Part shown: piece after piece, positions 1 to 9,643 of the stretch | Layout: every line of letters starts with the position of its first letter | Numbering within the stretch: position 1 is the stretch's first letter | Source: Caldithrix sp. | GTDB lineage: Bacteria > KSB1 > UBA2214 > DYKH01 | Assembly: GCA_020722685.1 (NCBI GenBank) | Contig: DYKH01000002.1 | Span: 39,394 to 103,393 of the forward strand | Direction of reading: 5' to 3' | DNA: 64,000 nt | Notes under the pieces: generated by a model | What the model saw: only the letters and a program-made list of their open reading frames with translations | What the model was told of the DNA's origin: nothing | Database searches by the model: none | Made by a program: the position numbers and the translations under genes

Positions 1-54
1 GTAAGCGAAGAGATTGCCAAAAAGCTCAAAGAAAAGATGGGCTTGGCGGCTTGA
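1..54 (+). CDS. fusA: Elongation factor G, C-terminal end (partial)
   Basis: Seventeen codons remain before a TGA stop, reading VSEEIAKKLKEKMGLAA. The lysine-rich helical tail and the position immediately before tuf fit the C-terminus of translation elongation factor G in a str operon. The rest of the gene lies upstream of the window. The assignment rests mainly on gene order, because the fragment is too short to identify by itself. Confidence 0.6.
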   Translation, partial: VSEEIAKKLKEKMGLAA

Positions 55-164
55 CCAGTTTTCGAGTACGGATAGTTCGAAAAACCGTCGTTGGTTTCGT
101 AAAGGGATCAAATAGATTTCATAGCGATTTTTTAGCAGCGCAGATAAAGCTAAGGAGTTAGATC

Positions 165-1355
165 ATGGCAAAGGCAAAGTTTGAGCGAACGAAGCCGCAT
201 GTGAACATCGGGACCATCGGGCACGTGGATCACGGCAAGACGACCTTGACGGCAGCGATCACGCAGGTATTGAGCCGAAAAGGATTGGCGCAAGCCAAGT
301 CGTTCGACGAGATAGACAATGCGCCGGAAGAGAAGGCGCGAGGCGTGACGATCAACGTTCACCATGCGGAATACGAGACGGATCAGCGGCATTATGCGCA
401 CGTGGACTGTCCGGGTCACGCGGACTATGTGAAGAACATGGTGACGGGTGCGGCGCAGATGGACGGAGCGATTTTGGTGGTGAGCGCAGCGGACGGGCCG
501 ATGCCGCAGACGCGCGAGCATGTGTTGCTGGCGCGACAAGTGAATGTGCCGTATATCGTAGTATTTTTGAATAAAGCGGACATGGTGGATGATCCGGAGC
601 TATTGCAGTTGGTGGAATTAGAAGTACGAGAGTTGTTGAGCAAGTATGAATTTCCAGGGGATGAGATACCGGTGATAACGGGGAGCGCGTTGCAGGCGTT
701 GGAGCATCCGGAAGATGCGGAGAAGGTGAAGCCGATATTGGAATTGATGGCAGCGGTAGACAGCTATATACCGACGCCGGTGCGAGCGATCGACAAGCCG
801 TTTCTGATGCCGGTGGAGGATGTATTTTCGATCACGGGGCGAGGGACAGTGGGAACGGGACGAATCGAGCGGGGGAAGGTGAAGGTCGGGGATGAAGTAG
901 AGATTGTGGGTTTGGGGACGACGCGGAAGACGGTATGCACGGGGGTGGAGATGTTCCGCAAGTTATTGGACGAGGGCCAAGCGGGCGACAACGTGGGCTT
1001 GCTGCTGCGCGGGGTGGATAAGGAAGAGTTGATGCGGGGGCATGTGATAGCCAAGCCGGGGTCGATCACGCCGCACACCAAGTTTGAGGGAGAGGTGTAC
1101 GTTTTGAGCAAGGAAGAAGGTGGGCGACATACTCCATTTTTCAACGGCTACCGGCCGCAGTTTTACTTTCGGACGACGGATGTGACGGGCTCGGTGCAAT
1201 TGCCGGAGGGAGTGGAGATGGTGATGCCGGGCGACAACGTGCGGATCGTTGGCGAGTTGATCACGGAGATCGCCATGGAAGAGGGGTTGCGTTTTGCCAT
1301 TCGCGAAGGTGGTCGCACGGTCGGCGCCGGCGTGGTGACGAAGATTTTCAAATAG
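165..1355 (+). CDS. tuf: Translation elongation factor Tu
   Basis: This 396-residue GTPase carries aminoacyl-tRNA to the ribosome A site. The G1 motif GHVDHGKT is at residues 19-26, followed by DCPGH, NKAD and the SAL element, then two beta-barrel domains; the length is normal for the family. AAGGAG precedes the ATG by about 7 bases. It follows the end of fusA and precedes rpsJ, the usual str-to-S10 junction. Two oddities are visible. The switch I segment reads [12 protein letters not shown] where most bacterial EF-Tu has a TAH or SAH. The codon style also differs from the ribosomal genes, with many CGA, GGG, TTG and GTG codons, especially between about 600 and 1200. Confidence 0.98.
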   Translation: MAKAKFERTKPHVNIGTIGHVDHGKTTLTAAITQVLSRKGLAQAKSFDEIDNAPEEKARGVTINVHHAEYETDQRHYAHVDCPGHADYVKNMVTGAAQMDGAILVVSAADGPMPQTREHVLLARQVNVPYIVVFLNKADMVDDPELLQLVELEVRELLSKYEFPGDEIPVITGSALQALEHPEDAEKVKPILELMAAVDSYIPTPVRAIDKPFLMPVEDVFSITGRGTVGTGRIERGKVKVGDEVEIVGLGTTRKTVCTGVEMFRKLLDEGQAGDNVGLLLRGVDKEELMRGHVIAKPGSITPHTKFEGEVYVLSKEEGGRHTPFFNGYRPQFYFRTTDVTGSVQLPEGVEMVMPGDNVRIVGELITEIAMEEGLRFAIREGGRTVGAGVVTKIFK

Positions 1356-1403
1356 ATGCTTTTTGAGAGAAATTCAAACAAAGAAGTGTTTTGGAGCTAA
1401 TCG

Positions 1404-1712
1404 ATGGCGGGTCAAAAAATCCGAATCAAGCTTAAAGCCTACGATCACAGGCTAATCGACAAGTCCACAGAAAAGATCATCAAAACCGCAAAGCAAACCG
1501 GCGCCATGATCTCTGGCCCTATTCCATTGCCCACACGACGCTCGGTGTTTACGGTTTTGCGGTCCCCTCATGTGGACAAGAAATCGCGCGAGCAGTTCGA
1601 AACACGCATTCATAAGCGATTGATCGACATTCACAACTCGTCGCCGAAAACGGTGGATGCGCTGATGAAGCTCGAATTGCCGGCTGGCGTCGACGTCGAA
1701 ATCAAAGTTTGA
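1404..1712 (+). CDS. rpsJ: 30S ribosomal protein S10
   Basis: A 102-residue protein of normal S10 length. The start [14 protein letters not shown], the loop [19 protein letters not shown] and the segment [10 protein letters not shown] are typical. S10 sits in the 30S head and also forms the NusB-NusE antitermination pair. It opens the S10 operon, with a 48-base gap after tuf. ATG is preceded by GGAGCTAATCG. Confidence 0.97.
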   Translation: MAGQKIRIKLKAYDHRLIDKSTEKIIKTAKQTGAMISGPIPLPTRRSVFTVLRSPHVDKKSREQFETRIHKRLIDIHNSSPKTVDALMKLELPAGVDVEIKV

Positions 1713-1803
1713 GCAAAAGCATCAGGACTGATTTGGCAAACGATTGAAAGCACGGATTGGGGGCCCGAAAGAGCAAGCATGTACAACATTTGATGGTATG
1801 AGG

Positions 1804-2424
1804 ATGCGCGCTATAATTGGAAAAAAGCTTGGCATGACTCGCGTCTTTGACGAAGCCGGCAACTCCGTTGCCGCTACCGTCATCGAGGCCGGGCCGTGTT
1901 TGGTTACAAAGATCAAAACGATAGAAAAAGATGGATACCAAGCCATTCAGGTCGGCTTTGGCAAGAAGAAAGAAAAGCATGTCACCAAACCTGTTTTGGG
2001 ACAACTCAAGCAGGGGGGGTTCGAGCCGTTTGAAGTCATGAAAGAACTGCGCGATTTCGAAAGCGAGCAGCCTCTGAAATTGGGTGACGAGATCAAAGCG
2101 GATATTTTTTCTGCCGGTGATCGCATCAAGGTGACTGGAATTTCCAAGGGCAAAGGCTTTGCCGGAGTCGTCAAGAGACACCATTTTGCCGGCGGGCCGA
2201 AAACCCACGGCCAAAGCGACCGGACCCGTGCGCCCGGTTCTTTGGGGCAGTCCTCCTTTCCATCAAGAGTCTATAAAGGCCTACGCATGGCCGGGCGGAT
2301 GGGTGGCTCGCGAGTCACCGTACAAGACGTTAGAGTGTTACGAGTGGATGCCGCAAACAATATTATTTTGCTCAAAGGCGCGGTGCCCGGCGCGAACAAA
2401 GGAATCGTTCTAATCAGGAAGTAA
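1804..2424 (+). CDS. rplC: 50S ribosomal protein L3
   Basis: L3 is a primary 23S rRNA binder that reaches toward the peptidyl-transferase centre. The start at 1804 gives 206 residues beginning MRAIIGKKLGMTRVF, the usual L3 N-terminus; an ATG two codons earlier at 1798 is equally possible. The longer frame from a TTG at 1744 adds a segment unlike L3. The conserved central loop GVVKRHHFAGGPKTHGQSD is intact. It is followed by rplD after 7 bases. Confidence 0.96.
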   Translation: MRAIIGKKLGMTRVFDEAGNSVAATVIEAGPCLVTKIKTIEKDGYQAIQVGFGKKKEKHVTKPVLGQLKQGGFEPFEVMKELRDFESEQPLKLGDEIKADIFSAGDRIKVTGISKGKGFAGVVKRHHFAGGPKTHGQSDRTRAPGSLGQSSFPSRVYKGLRMAGRMGGSRVTVQDVRVLRVDAANNIILLKGAVPGANKGIVLIRK

Positions 2425-2431
2425 TGCACCT

Positions 2432-3061
2432 ATGCAGCTACAAGTCTACAAGAAAGATGGCACAGAAGCTGGTCGTACCATTGAGCTTTCTGATAGTGTT
2501 TTTGCTGCCAAGCCCAATGAGCATGCTGTCTATTTAGCAGTCCAAAGCCAGAGGACCAATTCGCGTCAGGGAACGGTGGCCACCAAAACGCGTTCGATGG
2601 TATCCGGCGGCGGCAAAAAGCCCTGGAAACAAAAAGGGCGCGGCACAGCGAGATCTGGAAGCAGCCGCTCGCCGATTTGGCGCGGGGGCGGCATCGTTCA
2701 TGGGCCCCAGCCGCATGAATACGATTATCGCTTGCCGAAAAAGGTGAAAAAGCTGGCGCGCATTTCGGTTTTATCCAGTAAGGTCAGCGACGAGAGCCTG
2801 AAGGTGTTGGAGGATTTCTCTCTTGAGCAGGTCAAAACCAAAGAGGTTTCTTCCATTCTCAAAAATTTTGGCTTGGAAAGCACCAAAACGCTTATTCTGC
2901 TGAACGAGTACGATCCACAAATGCTCTTAGCCAGCCGCAATATCAAGAATCTGAAGGTTGAAGTTGCCACGGATGCTTCGACCTACGATTTGCTCGACTG
3001 CAAAACTTTGCTGGTGATGGAAAGCGCGGTGAAAAAGTTGGAAGGTGTGTTAGCAGCATGA
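2432..3061 (+). CDS. rplD: 50S ribosomal protein L4
   Basis: A 209-residue L4, which lines the exit tunnel and in some bacteria autoregulates the S10 operon. The extended tunnel loop, rich in Lys, Arg and Gly, is visible around residues 45-75 (VSGGGKKPWKQKGRGTAR). Its stop overlaps the rplW start by four bases (ATGA), indicating translational coupling. Confidence 0.96.
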   Translation: MQLQVYKKDGTEAGRTIELSDSVFAAKPNEHAVYLAVQSQRTNSRQGTVATKTRSMVSGGGKKPWKQKGRGTARSGSSRSPIWRGGGIVHGPQPHEYDYRLPKKVKKLARISVLSSKVSDESLKVLEDFSLEQVKTKEVSSILKNFGLESTKTLILLNEYDPQMLLASRNIKNLKVEVATDASTYDLLDCKTLLVMESAVKKLEGVLAA

Positions 3062-3369
3062 AGAAAGAGCATGAAGTTTTGGTTAGGCCTATTTTGACGG
3101 AAAAAATGTTACAGCTCCAAGAAAAGGCCGGCAAGTATTCGTTCGTCGTCGATCGCGATTCCAACAAGATCGAGATCAAGCGAGCGGTAGAAAAGAAATT
3201 CGACGTCACTGTTGATAGCGTCAAAACGGTCAATGTCAAAGGCAAAAGCAAGCAGATGAATACCCGGCGAGGCATTACCAGAGGCAAGCGGGCTGACTGG
3301 AAAAAGGCTATCGTAACCTTGCGTTCCGGCGATTCGATTGACTTTTTTGAAGGCGCCAAGGCCAAATAG
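3058..3369 (+). CDS. rplW: 50S ribosomal protein L23
   Basis: A 103-residue L23, found at the tunnel exit where trigger factor and SRP dock. The N-terminal ILTEKMLQLQE and the segment NKIEIKRAVEKKFDVTVDSV are characteristic. The start overlaps the end of rplD by four bases. A 22-base gap containing GAGGAG leads to rplB. Confidence 0.96.
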   Translation: MKKEHEVLVRPILTEKMLQLQEKAGKYSFVVDRDSNKIEIKRAVEKKFDVTVDSVKTVNVKGKSKQMNTRRGITRGKRADWKKAIVTLRSGDSIDFFEGAKAK

Positions 3370-3391
3370 CGGAGCATGAGGAGAAACATAG

Positions 3392-4213
3392 ATGCCTGTA
3401 AAATCCTTTAAGCCGGTCACTCCTGGTACTCGATTCAAGACAGTCAGTACCTTTGAGGAACTGACGGACAGCCAGACAGTGCGATCTTTGACGGCCCCGT
3501 TGCGCAAGTCCGGCGGTCGCAACAATCGGGGGCGCGTGACGGCGCGCCGGCGCGGCGGTGGTCACAAGCGCACCTATCGGCTGATCGATTTCAAGCGCGA
3601 TAAATTGGAGATTCCGGCGCGCGTGGCCTCCATCCAATATGATCCGAACCGGAGCGCTAATATTGCCCTGTTGAACTACGCTGACGGAGAAAAAAGATAC
3701 ATCCTTTCCCCACTTGGGTTGAAAGTGGGTGACACGGTAGTGTCCGGAGAAGCACCGGAAATTCATATCGGCAATGCCATGCCTTTGGACAAGATTCCAC
3801 TTGGCACTTTGATCCATAATGTGGAAATGAAAAAGGGCAAAGGCGGACAATTGGCGCGCGGCGCCGGCACCTATGCGCAGCTTGTTGCCAAAGAAGGCGA
3901 GTATGGGCAAGTGCGGCTGCCGTCCGGCGAGGTGAGAATGGTTCGCTTGGAATGCCGCGCGACCCTCGGCCAGGTTGGTAACACCGACCACGAAAACATC
4001 AGCATTGGCAAAGCCGGACGCTCACGCTGGTTGGGACGGAGACCCAAAGTCCGCGGCGTGGCCATGAACCCCGTCGATCATCCCATGGGTGGCGGCGAAG
4101 GCAAGAGCTCCGGCGGTCGGCATCCCTGCACGCCGTGGGGAAAACCGACCAAAGGCTACAAGACCCGTAAGAAGAAGCCGTCCGATGCACTCATAGTCAA
4201 ACGTAGAAAGTAG
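3392..4213 (+). CDS. rplB: 50S ribosomal protein L2
   Basis: A 273-residue L2, a core 23S rRNA binder needed for subunit joining and peptidyl transfer. The [18 protein letters not shown] segment lies near residue 55. The functionally important C-terminal stretch [18 protein letters not shown] keeps the conserved Asp-His pair. The length is normal, and the gene sits between rplW and rpsS as in canonical S10 operons. Confidence 0.98.
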   Translation: MPVKSFKPVTPGTRFKTVSTFEELTDSQTVRSLTAPLRKSGGRNNRGRVTARRRGGGHKRTYRLIDFKRDKLEIPARVASIQYDPNRSANIALLNYADGEKRYILSPLGLKVGDTVVSGEAPEIHIGNAMPLDKIPLGTLIHNVEMKKGKGGQLARGAGTYAQLVAKEGEYGQVRLPSGEVRMVRLECRATLGQVGNTDHENISIGKAGRSRWLGRRPKVRGVAMNPVDHPMGGGEGKSSGGRHPCTPWGKPTKGYKTRKKKPSDALIVKRRK

Positions 4214-4226
4214 CGGGAAAGCAGAT

Positions 4227-4514
4227 ATGGGAAGATCAATCAAGAAGGGGCCATACATCGACCAGACGCTTTTACAGCGGATTGAAGATCTCAATCGTGC
4301 CAATCAAAAGCGGGTCCTCAAAACTTGGGCGCGGCGGTCCACCATTCCGCCGGAATTCGTCGGCCATACGCTGGCGGTTCATAACGGCACCAAGTTCATC
4401 CCGGTTTACGTCTCGGAGAACATGGTCGGTCACAAGCTGGGCGAGTTTGCCCCAACGCGTACCTTCCGGGGTCATCCGGAAAAGAAAGCAGAAAAAGCCG
4501 TCCGCAAGCCATAA
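4227..4514 (+). CDS. rpsS: 30S ribosomal protein S19
   Basis: A 95-residue S19, which contacts 23S rRNA across the subunit interface in the 30S head. [16 protein letters not shown] and the basic core [16 protein letters not shown] are typical, ending in [12 protein letters not shown]. It lies 13 bases after rplB. Confidence 0.97.
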   Translation: MGRSIKKGPYIDQTLLQRIEDLNRANQKRVLKTWARRSTIPPEFVGHTLAVHNGTKFIPVYVSENMVGHKLGEFAPTRTFRGHPEKKAEKAVRKP

Positions 4515-4551
4515 TCATATTGAATTAGCCTTCACGTTGGAGATACAGTAG

Positions 4552-4896
4552 ATGGAAGCAAAGGCGATAGCAAAATGGGTTCGCATGTCTCCTTTCAAAG
4601 TGCGACGAGTCGCCAATCTGATTCGCGGCAAAGTGGTCCATGACGCGCTAAACATTTTGCATTTTAGCGACACCGCCGCTTCTGAGCCGTTGGAAAAAGT
4701 ACTGCGCTCGGCAGTGGCCAATGTCATGACGCAGGAAGCTGCATCCAAGATCACGCCGGAAGAGCTTTTTGTCAAAGAATTAAAAGTGGACGAGGGCTTT
4801 ACCTTAAAGCGGTTTCGCGCCGCCTCGATGGGTAGAGCCTCCCGCGTTAGAAAAAGAACCTGCCACATTTCCGTCGTGATCGGCGACGAGGAATAA
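4552..4896 (+). CDS. rplV: 50S ribosomal protein L22
   Basis: A 114-residue L22. Its beta-hairpin enters the exit tunnel; the hairpin tip is visible as FRAASMGRASRVRKRTCH near residues 86-103. The N-terminal AIAKWVRMSPFKVRRVANLI is typical. It sits between rpsS and rpsC. Confidence 0.97.
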   Translation: MEAKAIAKWVRMSPFKVRRVANLIRGKVVHDALNILHFSDTAASEPLEKVLRSAVANVMTQEAASKITPEELFVKELKVDEGFTLKRFRAASMGRASRVRKRTCHISVVIGDEE

Positions 4897-4921
4897 ACAG
4901 CAAGAAGCAGAGGAGTAAAGC

Positions 4922-5554
4922 TTGGGACAAAAGACAAACCCTCGAGGATTGAGAATCGGCATCATTCGCAGTTGGGATTCCAACTGGTACGATGAAAAAG
5001 AGTTTAGCAAAAAGCTGAGCGAAGACCTGATGCTGCGACGTTATGTGCATAATCGACTGCAAAAGGCCAGCGTTTCCAAAGTGGAGATCGAGCGCACACC
5101 GAAGCAGATAGCGCTAACCATCAGCACGGCGCGTCCCGGCATCGTCATCGGCAAAAAAGGCTTCGAAGTGGACAAGCTGCGGGAAGAGCTGCAGCGCATC
5201 ACCGGAAAGGATGTTCAGCTCAACATCAATGAGATCAAGCGCCCGGAATTGGACGCTGCCTTGGTAGCGGAAAACGTGGCCAGCCAATTGGAAGGCAAGG
5301 TCTCTTTTCGTCGGGCCATGAAAAAAGCCATCATGTCCTCCATGCGCATGGGTGCAGAGGGTATTCGTATCTGTTGTTCCGGCCGGCTGGGCGGCGCCGA
5401 AATGGCTCGCCGCGAGCAATACAAGGAAGGCCGCATCCCGCTGCATACCTTGCGGGCCGACATCGATTTTGCCCGAGCCGTATCCAAAACCGCCTATGGT
5501 ATTATCGGCGTAAAAGTGTGGATCTGCAAAGGCGAAATTATTGGCGCTGCTTAG
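4922..5554 (+). CDS. rpsC: 30S ribosomal protein S3
   Basis: A 210-residue S3 at the mRNA entry tunnel. It has an N-terminal [13 protein letters not shown] and a type 2 KH domain with the GKKG loop in [16 protein letters not shown]. The C-terminal domain contains [17 protein letters not shown]. The start is TTG at 4922, preceded by an AGAGGAG ribosome-binding site; no in-frame ATG gives the expected N-terminus. Confidence 0.97.
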   Translation: MGQKTNPRGLRIGIIRSWDSNWYDEKEFSKKLSEDLMLRRYVHNRLQKASVSKVEIERTPKQIALTISTARPGIVIGKKGFEVDKLREELQRITGKDVQLNINEIKRPELDAALVAENVASQLEGKVSFRRAMKKAIMSSMRMGAEGIRICCSGRLGGAEMARREQYKEGRIPLHTLRADIDFARAVSKTAYGIIGVKVWICKGEIIGAA

Positions 5555-5598
5555 AATGGTCCTATCGCAAAAGATATTCGTAGTGGAGAGAACATCTC

Positions 5599-6018
5599 AT
5601 GTTAATGCCCAAGAGAGTAAAGTTTAGAAAGCAGCAACGCGGCCGGATGCGCGGCAAAGCCGTGCGCGGCTCCAGCCTGGCTTTCGGACAATATGGACTC
5701 AAGGCCATGGAGCCGCACTGGATTACTGCGCGACAGATCGAAGCAGCCCGTATCGCCTTGACCCGACATATCAAACGTGGCGGTAAAGTCTGGATTCGCA
5801 TTTTTCCCGACAAGCCGTGCACCAAAAAGCCGGCCGAGACCCGCATGGGAAAAGGCAAAGGAGCGCCCGAGTTTTGGGTAGCGGTTGTCAAACCCGGACG
5901 AATTATGTTCGAGCTGGAAGGTGTGCCGGAAGAAATCGCCCGCGAGGCCTTTCGCTTAGCCGCACACAAGCTACCCATCAAGACCCGCTTTGTCAGCGCT
6001 GCGGACTTTGGAGGCTGA
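5599..6018 (+). CDS. rplP: 50S ribosomal protein L16
   Basis: A 139-residue L16, an organiser of the A-site region. [19 protein letters not shown] at the N-terminus and [19 protein letters not shown] in the centre are family hallmarks. The rpmC ribosome-binding site GGAGG at 6010-6014 is embedded in its last codons. Confidence 0.97.
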   Translation: MLMPKRVKFRKQQRGRMRGKAVRGSSLAFGQYGLKAMEPHWITARQIEAARIALTRHIKRGGKVWIRIFPDKPCTKKPAETRMGKGKGAPEFWVAVVKPGRIMFELEGVPEEIAREAFRLAAHKLPIKTRFVSAADFGG

Positions 6019-6022
6019 GAAA

Positions 6023-6226
6023 ATGAAAATGGATGAAATCAAACAACTGCCTGTTGAAGAATTGAAGCTGCGGTTAGAGGACGCATTGGAGGAGCTTGGT
6101 AATCTGCGCTTTCAACACTCTACCCATCAGCTTGATAATCCGCTTCGCCTGCGCAGCCTGCGCCGGGACGTGGCAAGAATGAAAACGGTTTTGCATGAAT
6201 ATGCCTCGGGTATTCGCACTCGTTGA
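6023..6226 (+). CDS. rpmC: 50S ribosomal protein L29
   Basis: A 67-residue L29, a two-helix protein near the tunnel exit. The ATG at 6023 was chosen because GGAGG lies 8 bases upstream and the protein then begins [15 protein letters not shown], as L29 should. An in-frame start at 5990 would only read back into the end of rpl[21 protein letters not shown] is the conserved hairpin. Confidence 0.94.
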   Translation: MKMDEIKQLPVEELKLRLEDALEELGNLRFQHSTHQLDNPLRLRSLRRDVARMKTVLHEYASGIRTR

Positions 6227-6244
6227 GGCTGTCAGGGATTTGCA

Positions 6245-6529
6245 ATGAGCGACAGTGTATATGGAGATTCCCTCGTGGAAAGAAAATCAAGAAAGACCAA
6301 GATCGGCATTGTTTCCGGCGACAAGATGAACAAGAGTCGCGTCGTGGTGGTGGAACGCACCGTGAAGCATCCGTTTTACAAGAAATTCGTGAAAAAGACC
6401 TCCAAGTTCATGGCACATGATGAAGAGAACAGCAGCCATGAAGGCGATCTGGTAAAAATCATGGAAACACGGCCCCTGAGCGCGCGCAAGAGATGGCGCC
6501 TGGTGGAAATTATCGAGCGTGCAAAGTAG
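6245..6529 (+). CDS. rpsQ: 30S ribosomal protein S17
   Basis: A 94-residue S17, an early-assembling 16S rRNA binder. The core [20 protein letters not shown] and the C-terminal [18 protein letters not shown] are typical. The ATG start adds about ten residues compared with short relatives; a GTG at 6275 would give MERKSRKTK, so the exact start is open. Confidence 0.95.
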   Translation: MSDSVYGDSLVERKSRKTKIGIVSGDKMNKSRVVVVERTVKHPFYKKFVKKTSKFMAHDEENSSHEGDLVKIMETRPLSARKRWRLVEIIERAK

Positions 6530-6571
6530 AGTAGATGAACCTCCTCAAACGAGAAAGCAGAGGAAGTAGTA

Positions 6572-6940
6572 ATGATTCAGGAATATACCATATTGAATGT
6601 AGCCGACAATACAGGCGCCAAGAAGGTCAAATGCATCCGCATCATGGGTGGCTCAAAAAGACGCTACGGCACGGTCGGAGACATCATCGTTGTATCGGTC
6701 AAGCAAGCGATTCCAAACAGTGCGATCAAAAAAGGTGATAAAAGCCGGGCCGTCATCGTTCGCACCAAAAAGGAAAAGCGCCGCAAAGACGGTTCTTATA
6801 TCCGCTTTGATGAGAACGCCGCGGTGCTGATTAATGATGCATTGGAGCCGAAAGGGACGCGTATTTTTGGGCCAGTGGCGCGCGAGCTGCGCGAGAAACA
6901 GTTCATGAAAATCGTCTCTTTGGCGCCGGAAGTTTTATAA
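6572..6940 (+). CDS. rplN: 50S ribosomal protein L14
   Basis: A 122-residue L14 of exact family length at the subunit interface. It begins [19 protein letters not shown] and contains the basic loop [31 protein letters not shown] provides the ribosome-binding site. It is followed by rplX after 27 bases. Confidence 0.97.
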   Translation: MIQEYTILNVADNTGAKKVKCIRIMGGSKRRYGTVGDIIVVSVKQAIPNSAIKKGDKSRAVIVRTKKEKRRKDGSYIRFDENAAVLINDALEPKGTRIFGPVARELREKQFMKIVSLAPEVL

Positions 6941-6967
6941 CCTCAAGCCACAAAAATCGGAATTAAG

Positions 6968-7303
6968 ATGCGCGTAAGAAAAAATGATCAAGTGTTAATC
7001 ATCGCGGGAAACTATCGCGGGAAAAAGGGCAAAGTTCTAAAAGTCTATCCGGAAAAGGATCGGCTCATTGTGGAGGGAGTCAATTTCATCAAGCGACACA
7101 GCCGGCCCTCCCAGCAGAATCCGCAAGGAGGCATTATTGAAAAAGAAGCCCCCATACATGTTTCCAATGTGATGGTTATTTGTCCGAAATGCGGCACCCC
7201 TGCCCGGATGGGTTCCAAGCAGGTTTTTGATGAAGCCCGCGGTCGCAAGAGCCGGGTACGCGTTTGCAAAAACTGCCAAGAAATGTTGGTCGCCACCACC
7301 TAA
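6968..7303 (+). CDS. rplX: 50S ribosomal protein L24
   Basis: A 111-residue L24, an assembly initiator bound near the tunnel exit. The KOW motif is visible at the N-terminus (VLIIAGNYRGKKGKVLKV). The C-terminal half has two Cys-x2-Cys pairs (CPKCG and CKNC), forming a zinc-ribbon-like knuckle common in L24 of many phyla. Confidence 0.96.
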   Translation: MRVRKNDQVLIIAGNYRGKKGKVLKVYPEKDRLIVEGVNFIKRHSRPSQQNPQGGIIEKEAPIHVSNVMVICPKCGTPARMGSKQVFDEARGRKSRVRVCKNCQEMLVATT

Positions 7304-7333
7304 TAATGAATGAAAGAACTCCGAGTTGTAAAA

Positions 7334-7900
7334 ATGGCTGAAAAAAAAGATTACAAACCTCGATTGATCGATGTCTATCAGAAAGAAATAGTAGGCCAAC
7401 TGCGCAAACGATTTTCCTATAAGAATATCATGCAAGTGCCCAAGATCGAAAAAATCGTTCTGAACATGGGCGTCGGTGAAGCCACCGAGAACGTGAAAAA
7501 CATCGACAGCGCCGTCGATGAGATCACCAAGATTGCCGGTCAAAAACCGGTAGTGCGGAAAGCGCGCAAAGCCATATCCAATTTTAAGCTGCGCGCCGGC
7601 ATGCCCATCGGCTGCAGTGTCACCTTGCGCGGCTGGCACATGTACGAGTTTCTGGATCGGCTGATCACCATCGCCATCCCGCGTGTGCGCGATTTTCGCG
7701 GCCTTCCCGCCAAGTTCGATGGCCGGGGCAATTACAACCTGTCTATTCGTGAACAAATCGTTTTTCCGGAGATAGATTACGACAAGGTAGACAAGGTTCG
7801 GGGATTCAACATCACCATCGTGACCACGGCAAAGACGGATGAAGAAGCTTATGAACTGTTAACCGCCTTTGGCATGCCTTTCGTGCGACGGTCTCAATAA
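7334..7900 (+). CDS. rplE: 50S ribosomal protein L5
   Basis: L5 binds 5S rRNA and contacts P-site tRNA. The ATG at 7334 gives 188 residues starting [20 protein letters not shown], the usual beginning; an in-frame ATG at 7310 would add eight residues. Typical segments include [32 protein letters not shown] and [19 protein letters not shown]. Confidence 0.96.
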   Translation: MAEKKDYKPRLIDVYQKEIVGQLRKRFSYKNIMQVPKIEKIVLNMGVGEATENVKNIDSAVDEITKIAGQKPVVRKARKAISNFKLRAGMPIGCSVTLRGWHMYEFLDRLITIAIPRVRDFRGLPAKFDGRGNYNLSIREQIVFPEIDYDKVDKVRGFNITIVTTAKTDEEAYELLTAFGMPFVRRSQ

Positions 7901-7938
7901 GTAAGTACGAACCAGTTGGATAAAGAAGAGGAGATGCA

Positions 7939-8124
7939 TTGGCTAGAAAAGCTTTAATCGTGAAAGCAAAGAAAGAGCCTAAATTCAAAGTAAGAAGTCA
8001 CAATAGATGCTCTCGTTGCGGTCGTCCACGAGGATACTATCGCAAATTTGGATTATGCCGGCTCTGTTTTCGGGATCTTGCTTTGGAAGGTCAAATTCCC
8101 GGTGTTACCAAATCAAGCTGGTAG
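7939..8124 (+). CDS. rpsN: 30S ribosomal protein S14, zinc-binding (type Z)
   Basis: A 61-residue short S14. The four-cysteine zinc site is intact: [12 protein letters not shown] followed by CRLCF. It ends in the canonical KSSW. The start is TTG, with AGAGGAG upstream. The zinc-free long form is about 100 residues, so this is clearly the C+ form. It sits between rplE and rpsH as usual. Confidence 0.97.
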   Translation: MARKALIVKAKKEPKFKVRSHNRCSRCGRPRGYYRKFGLCRLCFRDLALEGQIPGVTKSSW

Positions 8125-8190
8125 TCTCGTATTGAGAGTGTCAAAATAAGTTTGGATTTTTCCGCTTAAGGATTGTCTGGGAGAATTTAG

Positions 8191-8589
8191 ATGTCAAAAA
8201 CAGATCCTATCGCAGATTATCTGACCCGAATCAGAAATGCGACAAGGGCAAAACATCGAAAAGTCGATATCCCCGCCTCCGGGTTGAAGAAAGAAATTAC
8301 CCGGATTCTGCAGGAAGAAGCTTTCATAAAGAATCACGTGGTGATCGAGGACGGCAAACAGTCCGTCATCCGCATTTATCTCAAATATGACGATGAGGAT
8401 CGGAGCGTCATCTCCGGTTTGCTGCGTGTCAGCAAGCCAGGATTCAGACGCTATGTGGGTCGCAAAGCCATACCACGCGTCTACAACAATTTGGGTATTT
8501 CCATCATTACGACCTCGCAAGGTGTGATGACCGGTCAGGCTGCCCAACAAAAAGGCGTGGGCGGCGAAGTGTTGTGCTATGTCTGGTAA
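8191..8589 (+). CDS. rpsH: 30S ribosomal protein S8
   Basis: A 132-residue S8, a central-domain 16S rRNA binder and, in E. coli, the spc operon repressor. DPIADYLTRIRNATRAKH at the N-terminus and SISIITTSQGVMT-like C-terminal residues (GISIITTSQGVMTGQAA) are conserved. A CTGGGAG ribosome-binding site precedes ATG. Confidence 0.97.
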   Translation: MSKTDPIADYLTRIRNATRAKHRKVDIPASGLKKEITRILQEEAFIKNHVVIEDGKQSVIRIYLKYDDEDRSVISGLLRVSKPGFRRYVGRKAIPRVYNNLGISIITTSQGVMTGQAAQQKGVGGEVLCYVW

Positions 8590-8621
8590 TCGATCTGAGT
8601 ATAACTGATTAGGAGCGTATT

Positions 8622-9158
8622 GTGTCAAGAGTCGGAAAAGCGCCCATCCAAATCCCCAGCGGCGTGACCATCAACATGGCGGGAAACTTGGTGACCGCTA
8701 AAGGACCAAAGGGTGAGCTTTCGGTGAAGCTGCATCCGGGCATCAAGATTTCCTTGGAAGACACGACCATCAAAGTGGAGCGAGCCAATAACAGCAAGCT
8801 GCAGCGTTCGTTGCACGGGCTTTCCCGAACGCTGATCGCCAACATCGTGGAAGGCGTCAACAAGGGATACGAAAAGCGCTTGGAAATCGTCGGCGTAGGC
8901 TATCGAGCGGAAACTCGCGGCAAGAGCCTGCTGCTGTCTCTTGGATATTCGCACCAAATCGCTTTCAGGCCGCCGGAAGATATCAAGGTGAGCAGTGAAG
9001 GAAACACCGTGATTGTCGTGCGAGGCATTGATAAGGCGTTGGTCGGCCAGATTGCCGCCAAGATTCGATCCCTCAAACCACCGGAGCCCTACAAGGGCAA
9101 GGGGATTCGCTATGCCGGCGAAGTTGTCCGCAAGAAGGCGGGCAAGACCGCTGCGTAA
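8622..9158 (+). CDS. rplF: 50S ribosomal protein L6
   Basis: A 178-residue L6 with two similar alpha/beta domains near the sarcin-ricin loop. It begins SRVGKAPIQIPSGVT, and the second domain ends GKGIRYAGEVVRKKAGKTA. The start codon is GTG at 8622, with TAGGAG about 8 bases upstream. Confidence 0.97.
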   Translation: MSRVGKAPIQIPSGVTINMAGNLVTAKGPKGELSVKLHPGIKISLEDTTIKVERANNSKLQRSLHGLSRTLIANIVEGVNKGYEKRLEIVGVGYRAETRGKSLLLSLGYSHQIAFRPPEDIKVSSEGNTVIVVRGIDKALVGQIAAKIRSLKPPEPYKGKGIRYAGEVVRKKAGKTAA

Positions 9159-9218
9159 TCAGGACGGCTTGTGCCCCATTCGAGTTTGACCACAAACTAA
9201 TAATGATGAGTATTCTCT

Positions 9219-9593
9219 ATGCCAGATAAAAATGTGAAGAAAAAAGAGACCAAGGATAGACGCCATAAACACATCTTAAAGCGTCTGCGTGGGAGTGAAA
9301 GCAGGCCGCGCTTAGTCGTCTATCGGAGTAATAAGCATATCTATGCCCAAATGGTGGATGATGGCAAGCAACGAACTCTTTTCTCCGCTTCCACTTTGAG
9401 CAAACCGGTCAGCGCGGAAGTTGAAAAGGCGAAATCAAAAGTAGAGCAAGCCAAGATCATCGGCAAGTACATCGCCAGTATGGCCAAAGAAAAGGGCGTA
9501 CAGCAGATCGTGTTTGATCGTGCTGGCTATCTTTATCATGGACGCGTCAAGGCTTTGGCGGATGGCGCTCGCGAGGGTGGCCTAATTTTTTAA
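9219..9593 (+). CDS. rplR: 50S ribosomal protein L18
   Basis: A 124-residue L18, a 5S rRNA-binding protein. The N-terminal tail is strongly basic. The core SRPRLVVYRSNKHIYAQMVD and the C-terminal FDRAGYLYHGRVKALADGAR are diagnostic. It lies between rplF and rpsE. Confidence 0.96.
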   Translation: MPDKNVKKKETKDRRHKHILKRLRGSESRPRLVVYRSNKHIYAQMVDDGKQRTLFSASTLSKPVSAEVEKAKSKVEQAKIIGKYIASMAKEKGVQQIVFDRAGYLYHGRVKALADGAREGGLIF

Positions 9594-9643
9594 CAAGAAA
9601 GCTTTGTTTCTACCTGTGAAGGTTTAGCATAAGGAACCGAGAT

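Noticed and set aside
150..1381. Several open frames on the minus strand of tuf
   Set aside because: They are antisense shadows caused by the biased codon use of tuf; their products are low-complexity and have no recognisable domain or ribosome-binding site.
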